From positions 2,011,430 to 2,075,429 of the forward strand of contig NZ_CP007410.1 of NCBI RefSeq assembly GCF_000585995.1: a stretch of DNA of 64,000 bases. Reading direction: 5' to 3'. The stretch is from Pseudomonas brassicacearum. GTDB lineage: Bacteria > Pseudomonadota > Gammaproteobacteria > Pseudomonadales > Pseudomonadaceae. Below the pieces are notes generated by a model. The model was not told the DNA's origin and ran no database searches. It worked only from the letters and a program-made list of their open reading frames with translations. Both the position numbers and the translations under genes were made by a program. Positions 38,793-46,750 of the stretch are shown one piece after another (the stretch's first letter is position 1; each line of letters begins with the position of its first letter).

Positions 38793-39788
38793 ATGTTCGA
38801 GGAAGAAAACGCGCAATGGGGGCTGGTGCATGCCCTGGTGCTGGACGGTAAAGGCGGCGCGCGTTCCATAGCCCGGACCGAACTCGACGATTTGCAGTTG
38901 CAGGCGCACGAAAGCCTGTGGCTGCACTGGGATCGCAGTCATCCGCAAACCCATACCTGGCTGCGCAAATCCAGTGGCCTGAGCGAATTCAACTGCGACC
39001 TGTTGCTCGAAGAGAACACCCGGCCGCGGCTGTTGCCGTTGCCTAACGCTGAGCTGCTGCTGTTCCTCAGGGGGATCAACCTCAACCCGGGCGCCGAGCC
39101 GGAAGACATGGTGTCGGTGCGGATCTTTGCGTCCGCCCAACGCGTGATCTCCCTGCGCCTGCGTCCACTGCGTGCCACCGATGAGCTGCTGGCGCAATTG
39201 GCTGAGGGGAAGGGGCCGAAAAGTGCGTCGGAGCTCATCCTTTATATGGCGCAATACCTCACCAATAAGGTGCAGGATCTGGTCACCTGCCTCTCTGAAA
39301 TCGTCGATGGCGAGGAAGAGAAGCTCGATACTGACGAACGGTATACTCCCGAGCACGACGCCATTTTGCATATCCGTCGAAGGGCGGCCGGGCTGAAGCG
39401 ATTCCTGGCCCCACAGCGGGACATCTTCGGTCAGATGACACGGCTTAAACTGCCATGGTTCGTCGACGACGACGGTGACTACTGGAATGAATTGAACAAC
39501 AGCCTGACCCGTTACCTCGAGGAGCTGGAATTGACCCGAGAGCGCGTGGGCCTTGTGCTGGAGGCCGAGGATCGGCGTCTTTCGGTGCGTATGAACCGCA
39601 CCATGTATCGCTTTGGCATCATCACCGGGATTTTCCTGCCGATGAGTTTTCTCACCGGCCTTTTGGGCATTAACGTCGGCGGCATTCCGTTTTCCGATAG
39701 CGCTTACGGCTTCCTGGTTGCCTGCCTGCTGATGGTCTGCGTGGCGCTGGGGCAGTGGTGGTTATTCCGCCGTTTGCGCTGGGTGTGA
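38793..39788 (+). CDS. cmaX: CorA/ZntB-like metal transporter (CmaX)
   Basis: 331 residues from ATG 38793, 6 nt after AAGGG; an in-frame ATG two codons earlier is too close to it. A large cytoplasmic N-terminal domain is followed by two C-terminal membrane helices (FGIITGIFLPMSFLTGLLG and FLVACLLMVCVALG). The pore signature is GINVGG rather than the GMN of magnesium CorA, as in ZntB-type zinc carriers. In P. aeruginosa the orthologous position (PA1773, cmaX) heads the cmaX-crfX-cmpX-sigX cluster, which is induced by envelope stress. Confidence 0.88.
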   Translation: MFEEENAQWGLVHALVLDGKGGARSIARTELDDLQLQAHESLWLHWDRSHPQTHTWLRKSSGLSEFNCDLLLEENTRPRLLPLPNAELLLFLRGINLNPGAEPEDMVSVRIFASAQRVISLRLRPLRATDELLAQLAEGKGPKSASELILYMAQYLTNKVQDLVTCLSEIVDGEEEKLDTDERYTPEHDAILHIRRRAAGLKRFLAPQRDIFGQMTRLKLPWFVDDDGDYWNELNNSLTRYLEELELTRERVGLVLEAEDRRLSVRMNRTMYRFGIITGIFLPMSFLTGLLGINVGGIPFSDSAYGFLVACLLMVCVALGQWWLFRRLRWV

Positions 39789-39852
39789 AGAAGGCTTCAT
39801 GTGACCCGACGAAATTTGACCGCGTCTCCCACAGACATCACGAGAGGTGCGT

Positions 39853-40098
39853 ATGCACGATCCGTTCGAACAGTCTTTGCGTGACATGCTCAGGGCTTCG
39901 CCATCCAGCCGGGACGACGATGCATGTCTGGGGCGTGTACTGAAAACCGCCAACCGCCAGGTCGGCGCCGGCGATCTGTTCAGCCTGCTGGGCCGCTGGC
40001 TGCCCGCGCTGATGATCGCCTTGAATAACGGGTCGGCCCACGTCTCGCCGGTGTCCCGTCGTAAACCTGTTACTCGCACCGCTGATAAGGCTGATTGA
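39853..40098 (+). CDS. crfX: CrfX protein (function unknown, sigX cluster)
   Basis: 81 residues from ATG 39853 with GAGAGG 5 nt upstream; a GTG two codons earlier is less likely. The small soluble protein (HDPFEQSLRDMLRASPSSRDDDACL, split here by a flexible region) has a central hydrophobic helix (FSLLGRWLPALMIALNNG) and a basic tail. It is recognised by its place between cmaX and cmpX; no biochemical role is known to me. Its stop is 2 bases before the cmpX start, so the two are coupled. Confidence 0.85.
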   Translation: MHDPFEQSLRDMLRASPSSRDDDACLGRVLKTANRQVGAGDLFSLLGRWLPALMIALNNGSAHVSPVSRRKPVTRTADKAD

Positions 40099-40100
40099 AT

Positions 40101-40925
40101 ATGGAACTTAATCTCTGGACCCAGAGCCTCGTCACGGCAATGACTGCGTTGTGGACCAAAGTGGCTAACTTTATCCCCAACCTTTTTGGCGCGCTGGTCG
40201 TGCTGTTGTTGGGTTTCGTCGTCGCCAAGCTGCTGGACACGCTGCTTTCCAAGCTGCTCGCCAAACTGGGGCTCGACCGCTTGATGGGCGGCACCGGCCT
40301 GACCAAGCTGCTGTCCCGGGGTGGCATCCAGGTACCGATTTCGACCCTGATCGGCAAGATCGTCTATTGGTTCGTGCTGTTGATTTTTCTGGTTTCCGCG
40401 GCAGAATCCCTTGGTCTTGAGCGAGTTTCAGCTACGCTCGATATGCTTGCACTGTATTTGCCGAAGGTCTTCGGGGCTGCGCTGGTGTTGCTGGTGGGCG
40501 TCCTGCTGGCGCAACTGGCCAACGGGCTGGTGCGCGGCGCGGCCGAGGGCGTAGGGCTCGATTACGCCCAGGGCCTGGGCAGAATTGCCCAGGGCCTGGT
40601 GATCATCATCAGTATTTCGGTCGCGATCAGCCAGTTGGAGGTCAAGACTGACCTGCTCAACCATGTGATTGTGATCGTCTTGATTACCGTTGGTCTGGCG
40701 GTTGCGCTGGCCATGGGCTTGGGAAGCCGGGAAATCGCCGGTCAGATTCTTGCGGGAATCTATGTGCGTGAGCTGTATGAGGTTGGGCAACAAGTGCGTG
40801 TTGGCGAGGTCGAAGGCCAGATCGAAGAGATCGGCACGGTGAAGACCACATTGCTGACCGAGGAGGGCGAACTGGTGTCGCTCTCCAATCGGATCCTGCT
40901 GGAGCAGCATGTGAGTAGCCGCTAA
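40101..40925 (+). CDS. cmpX: CmpX, mechanosensitive-channel-like inner-membrane protein
   Basis: 274 residues from ATG 40101. Four or more hydrophobic segments (NLFGALVVLLLGFVVAKLL, VYWFVLLIFLVSAAESL, FGAALVLLVGVLLAQLA, VIVIVLITVGLAVALAMGLG) are followed by a soluble end with YVRELYEVGQQVRVGEVEGQIEEIG, which resembles the MscS beta-domain. It contains paired conserved TM helices (TM_helix family). It is the gene before sigX, as in other pseudomonads; the product affects membrane stress and SigX activity in P. aeruginosa. Confidence 0.9.
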   Translation: MELNLWTQSLVTAMTALWTKVANFIPNLFGALVVLLLGFVVAKLLDTLLSKLLAKLGLDRLMGGTGLTKLLSRGGIQVPISTLIGKIVYWFVLLIFLVSAAESLGLERVSATLDMLALYLPKVFGAALVLLVGVLLAQLANGLVRGAAEGVGLDYAQGLGRIAQGLVIIISISVAISQLEVKTDLLNHVIVIVLITVGLAVALAMGLGSREIAGQILAGIYVRELYEVGQQVRVGEVEGQIEEIGTVKTTLLTEEGELVSLSNRILLEQHVSSR

Positions 40926-41016
40926 CCCGGCAAACCCTGCTAATGTATGCCGCCGCAAAATGCCCGTTATCGCAGGCTGCGGCGCACATTGACCTAGACT
41001 GTCGGCCCGACTTGTT

Positions 41017-41607
41017 TTGAACAAACCCCAATCGCTATCTACGCGCTACGACCCCCGTGATCTCTCCGATGAGGAGTTGGTCGCGCGCGCGCATACGGAG
41101 CTGTTTCACGTAACACGCGCTTACGAAGAGTTGATGCGGCGTTACCAGAGAACATTATTTAACGTTTGTGCACGATATCTTGGGAACGATCGCGATGCTG
41201 ACGATGTCTGTCAGGAGGTGATGTTGAAGGTGCTGTATGGCCTGAAGAACTTCGAGGGGAAATCGAAGTTCAAGACATGGCTCTATAGCATCACGTACAA
41301 CGAATGCATCACGCAGTATCGCAAGGAACGGCGAAAGCGTCGCTTGATGGACGCTTTGAGCCTGGACCCTCTCGAGGAAGCGTCTGAAGAAAAGGCGCCC
41401 AAGCCCGAGGAAAAGGGTGGACTCGATCGCTGGCTGGTCTATGTGAACCCGATCGACCGGGAAATTCTGGTGCTACGATTTGTCGCAGAACTGGAATTCC
41501 AAGAGATCGCAGACATAATGCACATGGGTTTGAGCGCGACAAAAATGCGCTACAAGCGCGCTCTTGACAAATTGCGTGAGAAATTTGCAGGCATTGCTGA
41601 AACTTAG
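41017..41607 (+). CDS. sigX: Extracytoplasmic-function sigma factor SigX
   Basis: 196 residues starting at TTG 41017 (MNKPQSLSTRYDPRDLSDEEL), the same length as P. aeruginosa SigX. Region 2: RYQRTLFNVCARYLGNDRDADDVCQEV and KFKTWLYSITYNECI, here in parts. Region 4: PIDREILVLRFVAELEFQEIADIMHMGLSATKMR. SigX drives oprF transcription and membrane-homeostasis genes. oprF follows 107 bp downstream. The two lysine/arginine-rich blocks (RKERRKRR) are typical of this sigma. Confidence 0.96.
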   Translation: MNKPQSLSTRYDPRDLSDEELVARAHTELFHVTRAYEELMRRYQRTLFNVCARYLGNDRDADDVCQEVMLKVLYGLKNFEGKSKFKTWLYSITYNECITQYRKERRKRRLMDALSLDPLEEASEEKAPKPEEKGGLDRWLVYVNPIDREILVLRFVAELEFQEIADIMHMGLSATKMRYKRALDKLREKFAGIAET

Positions 41608-41633
41608 TTTGGCGCAAATATCTCTTACGTGTA

Positions 41634-41655
41634 GGCAAGTTCTGATAGACTTGCC
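41634..41655 (+). other. Hairpin in the sigX-oprF gap
   Basis: GGCAAGT (41634-41640) pairs with ACTTGCC (41649-41655) over an 8-nt loop. No U-tract follows, so it is not an intrinsic terminator; it may be part of the oprF promoter or leader structure. Confidence 0.45.
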
Positions 41656-41714
41656 GCCGAGTTGTCCCCCGGTTTGCGGGACTGCTTCACAATCACCAGA
41701 TGGGGATTTAACGG

Positions 41715-42749
41715 ATGAAACTGAAAAACACCTTGGGCTTTGCCATTGGTTCTCTTATTGCTGCCACTTCGTTCGGCGCTCTGGCACAAGGCCAAGGCGC
41801 AGTTGAAATCGAAGGCTTCGCCAAGAAAGAGCAATTCGACAGCGCTCGTAACTTCAAGAACAACGGCAACCTGTTCGGCGGTTCGGTTGGTTACTTCCTG
41901 ACCGACGACGTTGAACTGCGTCTGGCCTACGACGAAGTGCACAACGCACGTACCGACGACGGCACGAACGTCAAGGGCGCCAACACCGCTCTGGACGCTC
42001 TGTACCACTTCAACAACCCAGGTGACATGCTGCGTCCTTACGTCTCTGCCGGTTTCTCCGACCAGAGCATCGACCAGAATGGCAGCAACGGTCGTAACCG
42101 TTCCACCTTTGCTAACGTTGGTGGCGGCGCCAAGCTGTATTTCACCGAGAACTTCTACGCCCGTGCTGGCGTTGAAGCTCAGTACAACATCGACCAAGGC
42201 GACACCGAGTGGGCGCCAAGCGTCGGTATCGGTGTGAACTTCGGTGGCGGCTCCAAGCCTGCTGCTGCTCCAGTTCCAGCTCCGGCTGAAGTCTGCTCCG
42301 ACAGCGACAACGATGGCGTGTGCGACAACGTCGACAAGTGCCCTGACACCCCAGCCAACGTAACCGTTGACGCTGATGGCTGCCCAGCAGTTGCTGAAGT
42401 TGTACGTGTTGAGCTGGACGTCAAGTTCGACTTCGACAAGTCGGTCGTTAAAGAAAACAGCTACGGCGACATCAAGAACCTGGCTGATTTCATGAAGCAG
42501 TACCCATCCACCAGCACCACTGTTGAAGGTCACACTGACTCCGTCGGTCCTGACGCTTACAACCAGAAACTGTCTGAGCGTCGTGCAAACGCCGTTAAGC
42601 AAGTTCTGACCAACCAGTACGGTGTTGAATCGTCCCGCGTTCAGTCTGTTGGCTACGGCGAATCCCGCCCAGTTGCTGACAACAAGACTGAAGCTGGTCG
42701 CGCAGTTAACCGTCGCGTAGAAGCGCAGGTTGAAGCTCAAGGCAAGTAA
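41715..42749 (+). CDS. oprF: Major outer-membrane porin OprF
   Basis: 344 residues with a signal peptide (IGSLIAATSFGALA). An N-terminal eight-stranded barrel (about 25-185) is followed by a proline/alanine hinge (AAAPVPAPAEV), a four-cysteine calcium-type segment (CSDSDNDGVCDNVDKCPD, DADGCP) and an OmpA-like peptidoglycan-binding domain with VEGHTDSVG and LSERRANAVKQVL. It links outer membrane and cell wall and forms a slow porin. Codon use (many GCT, GGT, CGT, AAC) differs from pvdL and fits very high expression. A strong terminator follows. Confidence 0.98.
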   Translation: MKLKNTLGFAIGSLIAATSFGALAQGQGAVEIEGFAKKEQFDSARNFKNNGNLFGGSVGYFLTDDVELRLAYDEVHNARTDDGTNVKGANTALDALYHFNNPGDMLRPYVSAGFSDQSIDQNGSNGRNRSTFANVGGGAKLYFTENFYARAGVEAQYNIDQGDTEWAPSVGIGVNFGGGSKPAAAPVPAPAEVCSDSDNDGVCDNVDKCPDTPANVTVDADGCPAVAEVVRVELDVKFDFDKSVVKENSYGDIKNLADFMKQYPSTSTTVEGHTDSVGPDAYNQKLSERRANAVKQVLTNQYGVESSRVQSVGYGESRPVADNKTEAGRAVNRRVEAQVEAQGK

Positions 42750-42764
42750 TTAGCCCGAAGCTGT

Positions 42765-42796
42765 AGAAAAGCCCGGCTTAGGCCGGGCTTTTCTTT
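42765..42796 (+). terminator. Intrinsic terminator of oprF
   Basis: A 13-bp perfect stem (42765-42777 with 42782-42794) closes a TTAG loop and ends in TTTTCTTT. It begins 15 bases after the oprF stop. Confidence 0.92.
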
Positions 42797-42842
42797 GCCT
42801 GCGATTTATGGGAGATGGAGGATGTGTCAGGCAAAGCAAAAC

Positions 42843-42933
42843 CTGTGGGAGCGAGCTTGCTTGCGATAGCGGTGGGTCTGCATCCTTGATGTTGACTGAT
42901 ACGCCGCCATCGCGAGCAAGCTCGCTCCCACAG
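42843..42933. repeat. REP inverted pair between oprF and cobA
   Basis: Direct copy 42843-42872 (with GCTTGCTTGCGAT, one change) and inverted copy 42903-42933, just after the oprF terminator and before the convergent cobA stop. Confidence 0.88.
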
Positions 42934-42948
42934 GTTCGGTGTTGTTTG

Positions 42949-43704
42949 TTACAGCGCTGAAGCCTGGACCCACGCAGGCTGCGATCCTGCAAGTTCAGCG
43001 GCCGCTGCCACCGCACCAATCACCAGGATGGCCGGGCTCTTGAGCTGGAACGCACTGGCATCGGCTTCCATCGAGGCCAGGTCGCTGCGGCAGTCACGTT
43101 GATGGGGCAGGGAAGCGTTTTCAATCATGGCCACCGGGGTGTCCGCCGCCAAGCCACCGGCCAACAGTTGCTCGCGGATTTCGCTCAGTTTCGCCACGCC
43201 CATGTACACCACCAGCGTCGTGCCGCTTTGGGCCAGGGCTTGCCAGTTCAAGCTGCTGCCGTCCTGGGTGTGGGCGGTCACCAGTGTCACGCCACGGGCA
43301 ATCCCACGCAGGGTCAGCGGAATATCGCACTGGGTGGCGCCTGCAAGCCCCGCGGTGATGCCATTGACCAGCTCCACTTCGACGCCATGCTCACGCAGCC
43401 ACTGCGCCTCTTCACCGCCCCGGCCGAAGATGCACGGATCGCCACCCTTGAGACGCACCACGCATTTGCCTTGGCGGGCATAACGCAGCATCAACCGATG
43501 GATAAAGGCTTGTGGCGTGGACCGGCATCCGCCGCGTTTGCCCACGGCAATGATGCGAGCGGTGGGGCAATGCTCAAGCACGGCGCTATTGACCAGATCG
43601 TCGATCAGCACCACGTCGGCTTCGCCCAAGGCGCGCACGGCTTTGAGGGTCAATAATTCAGGGTCACCGGGACCCGCACCCACCAGCCAGACTTTTGCGT
43701 TCAT
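42949..43704 (-). CDS. cobA: Uroporphyrinogen-III C-methyltransferase (SUMT)
   Basis: 251 residues from ATG 43704. SUMT motifs: VWLVGAGPGDPELLTL at the N-terminus, VRLKGGDPCIFGRGGEEA (SAM and substrate loop) and GITAGLAGATQCDIPLTLRG. It makes precorrin-2, the precursor of siroheme. Siroheme is the cofactor of NirB encoded two genes upstream, which explains its place as last gene of the nirB-nirD-nitrate reductase-cobA operon. The gap to the reductase gene is 11 bases. Confidence 0.95.
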   Translation of the reverse strand: MNAKVWLVGAGPGDPELLTLKAVRALGEADVVLIDDLVNSAVLEHCPTARIIAVGKRGGCRSTPQAFIHRLMLRYARQGKCVVRLKGGDPCIFGRGGEEAQWLREHGVEVELVNGITAGLAGATQCDIPLTLRGIARGVTLVTAHTQDGSSLNWQALAQSGTTLVVYMGVAKLSEIREQLLAGGLAADTPVAMIENASLPHQRDCRSDLASMEADASAFQLKSPAILVIGAVAAAAELAGSQPAWVQASAL

Positions 43705-43715
43705 AGTGTTTTTCC

Positions 43716-46433
43716 TCACGAGATAACGGCCACCGGTTGCGCAGTGGCAACCAGTAGGCGCTTGATTTCCGGTACACAGGAGCCGCATTGCGTGCCGCAA
43801 CCCAGTTCCTTTTTCAACCCCTGCAGATCCAGGCCACGTTCAATGCCCGCACAGACCGCACGCTGGCTGACGTTCATGCAGTTGCACAGCGTTTTGCTGC
43901 CTTTGAGCGAAGTGCCGACATTGCCCGGCGGCGCGCTCAAAGGCGCCAGCAGCCAGCGGCGCAATTGCTCATCGGCACGACCTTCCTGCCACAGATTCTG
44001 CAACCAGTGTCGGGCCAGGGTTTCGCCGGCCAGGCGAATGGCGGTGATGCGACCGTTTTCGATGCGCACCCGTTTACCAATGGAGCGCCGTGGATCGTCA
44101 TAGGCCAGAACCGGCCCATCGATCAGCCCCAATTGCGCGTCAATCGCCTGGAGCAGTTGCGGTTCGGGGGCGATGGCGCTGGCAGCGCGAATCAGCAATG
44201 CGGGACGTTCACGACCGGTCAGACTCAGGCTGACGTAGGAAAACGCCTCACACAGCGGTCGTAGCGTCTCCAGATGCTGTTGAACATCGCCTTCGATCAA
44301 GGCGAAAAGCTGCCAGGGCAGGTTTACCGGATCCAGGCGCACGCCACTGTGTTTGAGTTCCGGTTGCTTCGATAGCGGGTCGAAGGCCGGCTGGGTCAGG
44401 GTATTGACCCCACCCTTGAGGAACCGGTCGCCCCAGTGCATGGGCAGGAACGCTTGGCCGGGGCGCACGCTTTCGTCGCTTTCCACCGCCACGATCACGG
44501 CACCGCGACGGCTTTTGAGGCTGACCAGGTCGCCGGCTTGCAGGCGATGGCGCTGCATTTCGTCGGGATGCAGGCTGAGCACGGCTTCGTTCACATGGCC
44601 GAACAATTGCGCGGCGGTGCCGGTACGGCTCATGCCGTGCCACTGATCGCGCAGCCGACCGGTGTTGAGGGTCAGCGGGTAGCGGGCGTCACGCAGTTCC
44701 TTGGCGGCGCGATACGGGTCGGCCACGAACCGGGCGCGGCCGCTGTCGGTGGGAAAAATCCCGTCCACATACAGGCGCGCCGTCCCAACGGTCGCACCTT
44801 CCGGGAAGGGCCATTGTTGCGGGCCGAGTTGATCGATCAGTTCATGGCTGATGCCGGACAAGTCCAGGTCGCGACCCCGGGTCAGCTGTTTGTATTCATC
44901 GAACAGTTGGGCTGGGGTTTCAAAGGCGAACAGGCTGGGCTGGCCGGGCCGCAGGCGTTTCTCCAAGCGTTGTGCGAAATCTACCGTGATTGCCCAGTCC
45001 GCCCGCGCTTCACCCGGTGCGCCGATCGCCCGGCGGACGTGGGAAATGCGCCGTTCGGAGTTGGTTACCGAACCTTCTTTCTCACCCCAGCTGGCCGCCG
45101 GCAGCAGCAGGTCGGCAAACGCGGCGGTTTCGGTGGTCCGGAAAGCCTCCTGCAACACCACGAATGGGCAGGCTTGCAGCGCTTCACGTACCGCCGCCTG
45201 GTCTGGCATCGATTGGGCCGGGTTGGTGCAGGCGATCCACAAGGCCTTGATCTTGCCGCTGCGAACCTGCTCGAACAATTCGATGGCGCTCAAGCCGGTG
45301 GTGGCGGGCAATTGCTCGACACCCCAGTAACGGGCGACTTCGGCGCGATGCTCCGGGTTGGCTGCTTCGCGATGGCCTGGCAGCAGGTTTGACAGGCTGC
45401 CGGTTTCCCGTCCGCCCATGGCATTGGGCTGGCCGGTCAGTGAGAAAGGTCCCGCACCCGGCCGGCCGATTTGCCCGGTGGCCAGATGCAAATTGATCAA
45501 TGCGCTGTTCTTGGCGCTGCCAGCGGTGGACTGATTCAAGCCCATGCACCACAGCGACAGGAAACTCGGCGACGTGCCGACCCATTCGGCGCACTGGTGC
45601 AGTTGCTCGACGCTGATACCGCACAGTTGGGCGACCATGCTCGGTGTGTAGTCGCGGACCAGGTTTTTCAGGTCTGCCAGGCCTTCGGTGTGGGCCTTGA
45701 TGAAGTCGCGGTCGACCCAGTCTTCCCACAGCAGCAGGTGCAAAATCCCATGGAACAAGGCGACATCGGTGCCGGGCAGGATCGCCAGGTGCAGGTCCGC
45801 CAGGTCGCAGGTGTCGGTGCGCCGAGGGTCGATGACGATGATCTTCATCTGCGGCCGACGGGATTTGGCTTCCTCGAGGCGGCGAAACAGGATGGGGTGG
45901 GCGTAGGCCATGTTACTGCCGACGATCATCACGCAGTCGCTCAGCTCCAGGTCTTCATAGCTGCAGGGCGGGGCATCGGCACCGAGGCTGCGCTTGTAGC
46001 CCACCACGGCGGAGGACATGCACAGCCGGGAATTGCTGTCGATGTTGTTGGTGCCCACCAACGCCCGGGCGAGTTTGTTGAAGGCGTAGTAATCCTCGGT
46101 CAGCAGCTGCCCGGAGATGTAGAACGCCACGCTGTCGGGGCCGTGTTCGGCAAGGGTATCGGCGAACACGCTGGCAGCGTGATCCAGGGCACTGTCCCAG
46201 TCGGTGCGGGCCCGGGCCAGGCCTTTGCCCAGGCGCAGCTCCGGGTACAGGGCCCGTGCGGCGAGGTCGCCGGTCAAGTGCAGGGTGGAGCCCTTGCTGC
46301 ACAGTTTGCCGAAGTTGGCCGGATGGGCGGGATCGCCACTGACGCCGAGGATGCGCTCGTCGTCATGCTCGATCAGCACGCCGCAACCGACCCCGCAATA
46401 ACAGCAGGTCGAGGCAGTGGTCTGGCGGTTCAT
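43716..46433 (-). CDS. nasC: Assimilatory nitrate reductase, catalytic subunit
   Basis: 905 residues. The N-terminal 4Fe-4S site is CCYCGVGCGV with a fourth cysteine in GKLCSKGS; this is followed by the molybdopterin oxidoreductase domains (IVIDPRRTDTCDLADLHL, GRPGAGPFSLTGQPNAMGGRE) and the molydopterin dinucleotide-binding domain. A C-terminal BFD-like 2Fe-2S domain (CNCMNVSQRAVC, CGTQCGSC) extends the protein, as in the Klebsiella NasA type, so electrons can enter through that site. It reduces nitrate to nitrite in the cytoplasm. Its start overlaps the nirD stop by one base. Names nasA and nasC are both used for this gene in the literature. Confidence 0.95.
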   Translation of the reverse strand: MNRQTTASTCCYCGVGCGVLIEHDDERILGVSGDPAHPANFGKLCSKGSTLHLTGDLAARALYPELRLGKGLARARTDWDSALDHAASVFADTLAEHGPDSVAFYISGQLLTEDYYAFNKLARALVGTNNIDSNSRLCMSSAVVGYKRSLGADAPPCSYEDLELSDCVMIVGSNMAYAHPILFRRLEEAKSRRPQMKIIVIDPRRTDTCDLADLHLAILPGTDVALFHGILHLLLWEDWVDRDFIKAHTEGLADLKNLVRDYTPSMVAQLCGISVEQLHQCAEWVGTSPSFLSLWCMGLNQSTAGSAKNSALINLHLATGQIGRPGAGPFSLTGQPNAMGGRETGSLSNLLPGHREAANPEHRAEVARYWGVEQLPATTGLSAIELFEQVRSGKIKALWIACTNPAQSMPDQAAVREALQACPFVVLQEAFRTTETAAFADLLLPAASWGEKEGSVTNSERRISHVRRAIGAPGEARADWAITVDFAQRLEKRLRPGQPSLFAFETPAQLFDEYKQLTRGRDLDLSGISHELIDQLGPQQWPFPEGATVGTARLYVDGIFPTDSGRARFVADPYRAAKELRDARYPLTLNTGRLRDQWHGMSRTGTAAQLFGHVNEAVLSLHPDEMQRHRLQAGDLVSLKSRRGAVIVAVESDESVRPGQAFLPMHWGDRFLKGGVNTLTQPAFDPLSKQPELKHSGVRLDPVNLPWQLFALIEGDVQQHLETLRPLCEAFSYVSLSLTGRERPALLIRAASAIAPEPQLLQAIDAQLGLIDGPVLAYDDPRRSIGKRVRIENGRITAIRLAGETLARHWLQNLWQEGRADEQLRRWLLAPLSAPPGNVGTSLKGSKTLCNCMNVSQRAVCAGIERGLDLQGLKKELGCGTQCGSCVPEIKRLLVATAQPVAVIS

Positions 46434-46750
46434 CAGCTTGCGTCCCGCAGGGCCAGCATCACCCGGCCGTTCTCGACTCGCGCCGAATGATGATGGGCAC
46501 AGCCCACGTCCGGGGCCTGGGCCTGGCCGCTTTCCAGGTCGATCTGCCAGTTATGCAGCGGGCAGGCCACGCGCTTGCCGTACACCAAGCCTTGTGACAG
46601 CGGTCCACCCTTGTGAGGGCAACGGTCATCCAGGGCGAACACCTCATCATCGCTGGTACGAAAAATCGCGATATCGCCTTTCGGGCCATTGATGATGCGC
46701 GACCCGAGGATATTGATCTCTTCCAGTGCGCAGATATCCAGCCAGTTCAT
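46433..46750 (-). CDS. nirD: Nitrite reductase (NADH) small subunit NirD
   Basis: 105 residues from ATG 46750, which overlaps the nirB stop by 4 bases (ATGA). A Rieske-like fold with CPHKGGPLSQG and ACPLHNW carries the Cys-His pairs (many NirD proteins lack some of these ligands; here both CPH and CPLH are kept, so a 2Fe-2S cluster could bind). It partners NirB in reducing nitrite to ammonium. Confidence 0.93.
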   Translation of the reverse strand: MNWLDICALEEINILGSRIINGPKGDIAIFRTSDDEVFALDDRCPHKGGPLSQGLVYGKRVACPLHNWQIDLESGQAQAPDVGCAHHHSARVENGRVMLALRDAS

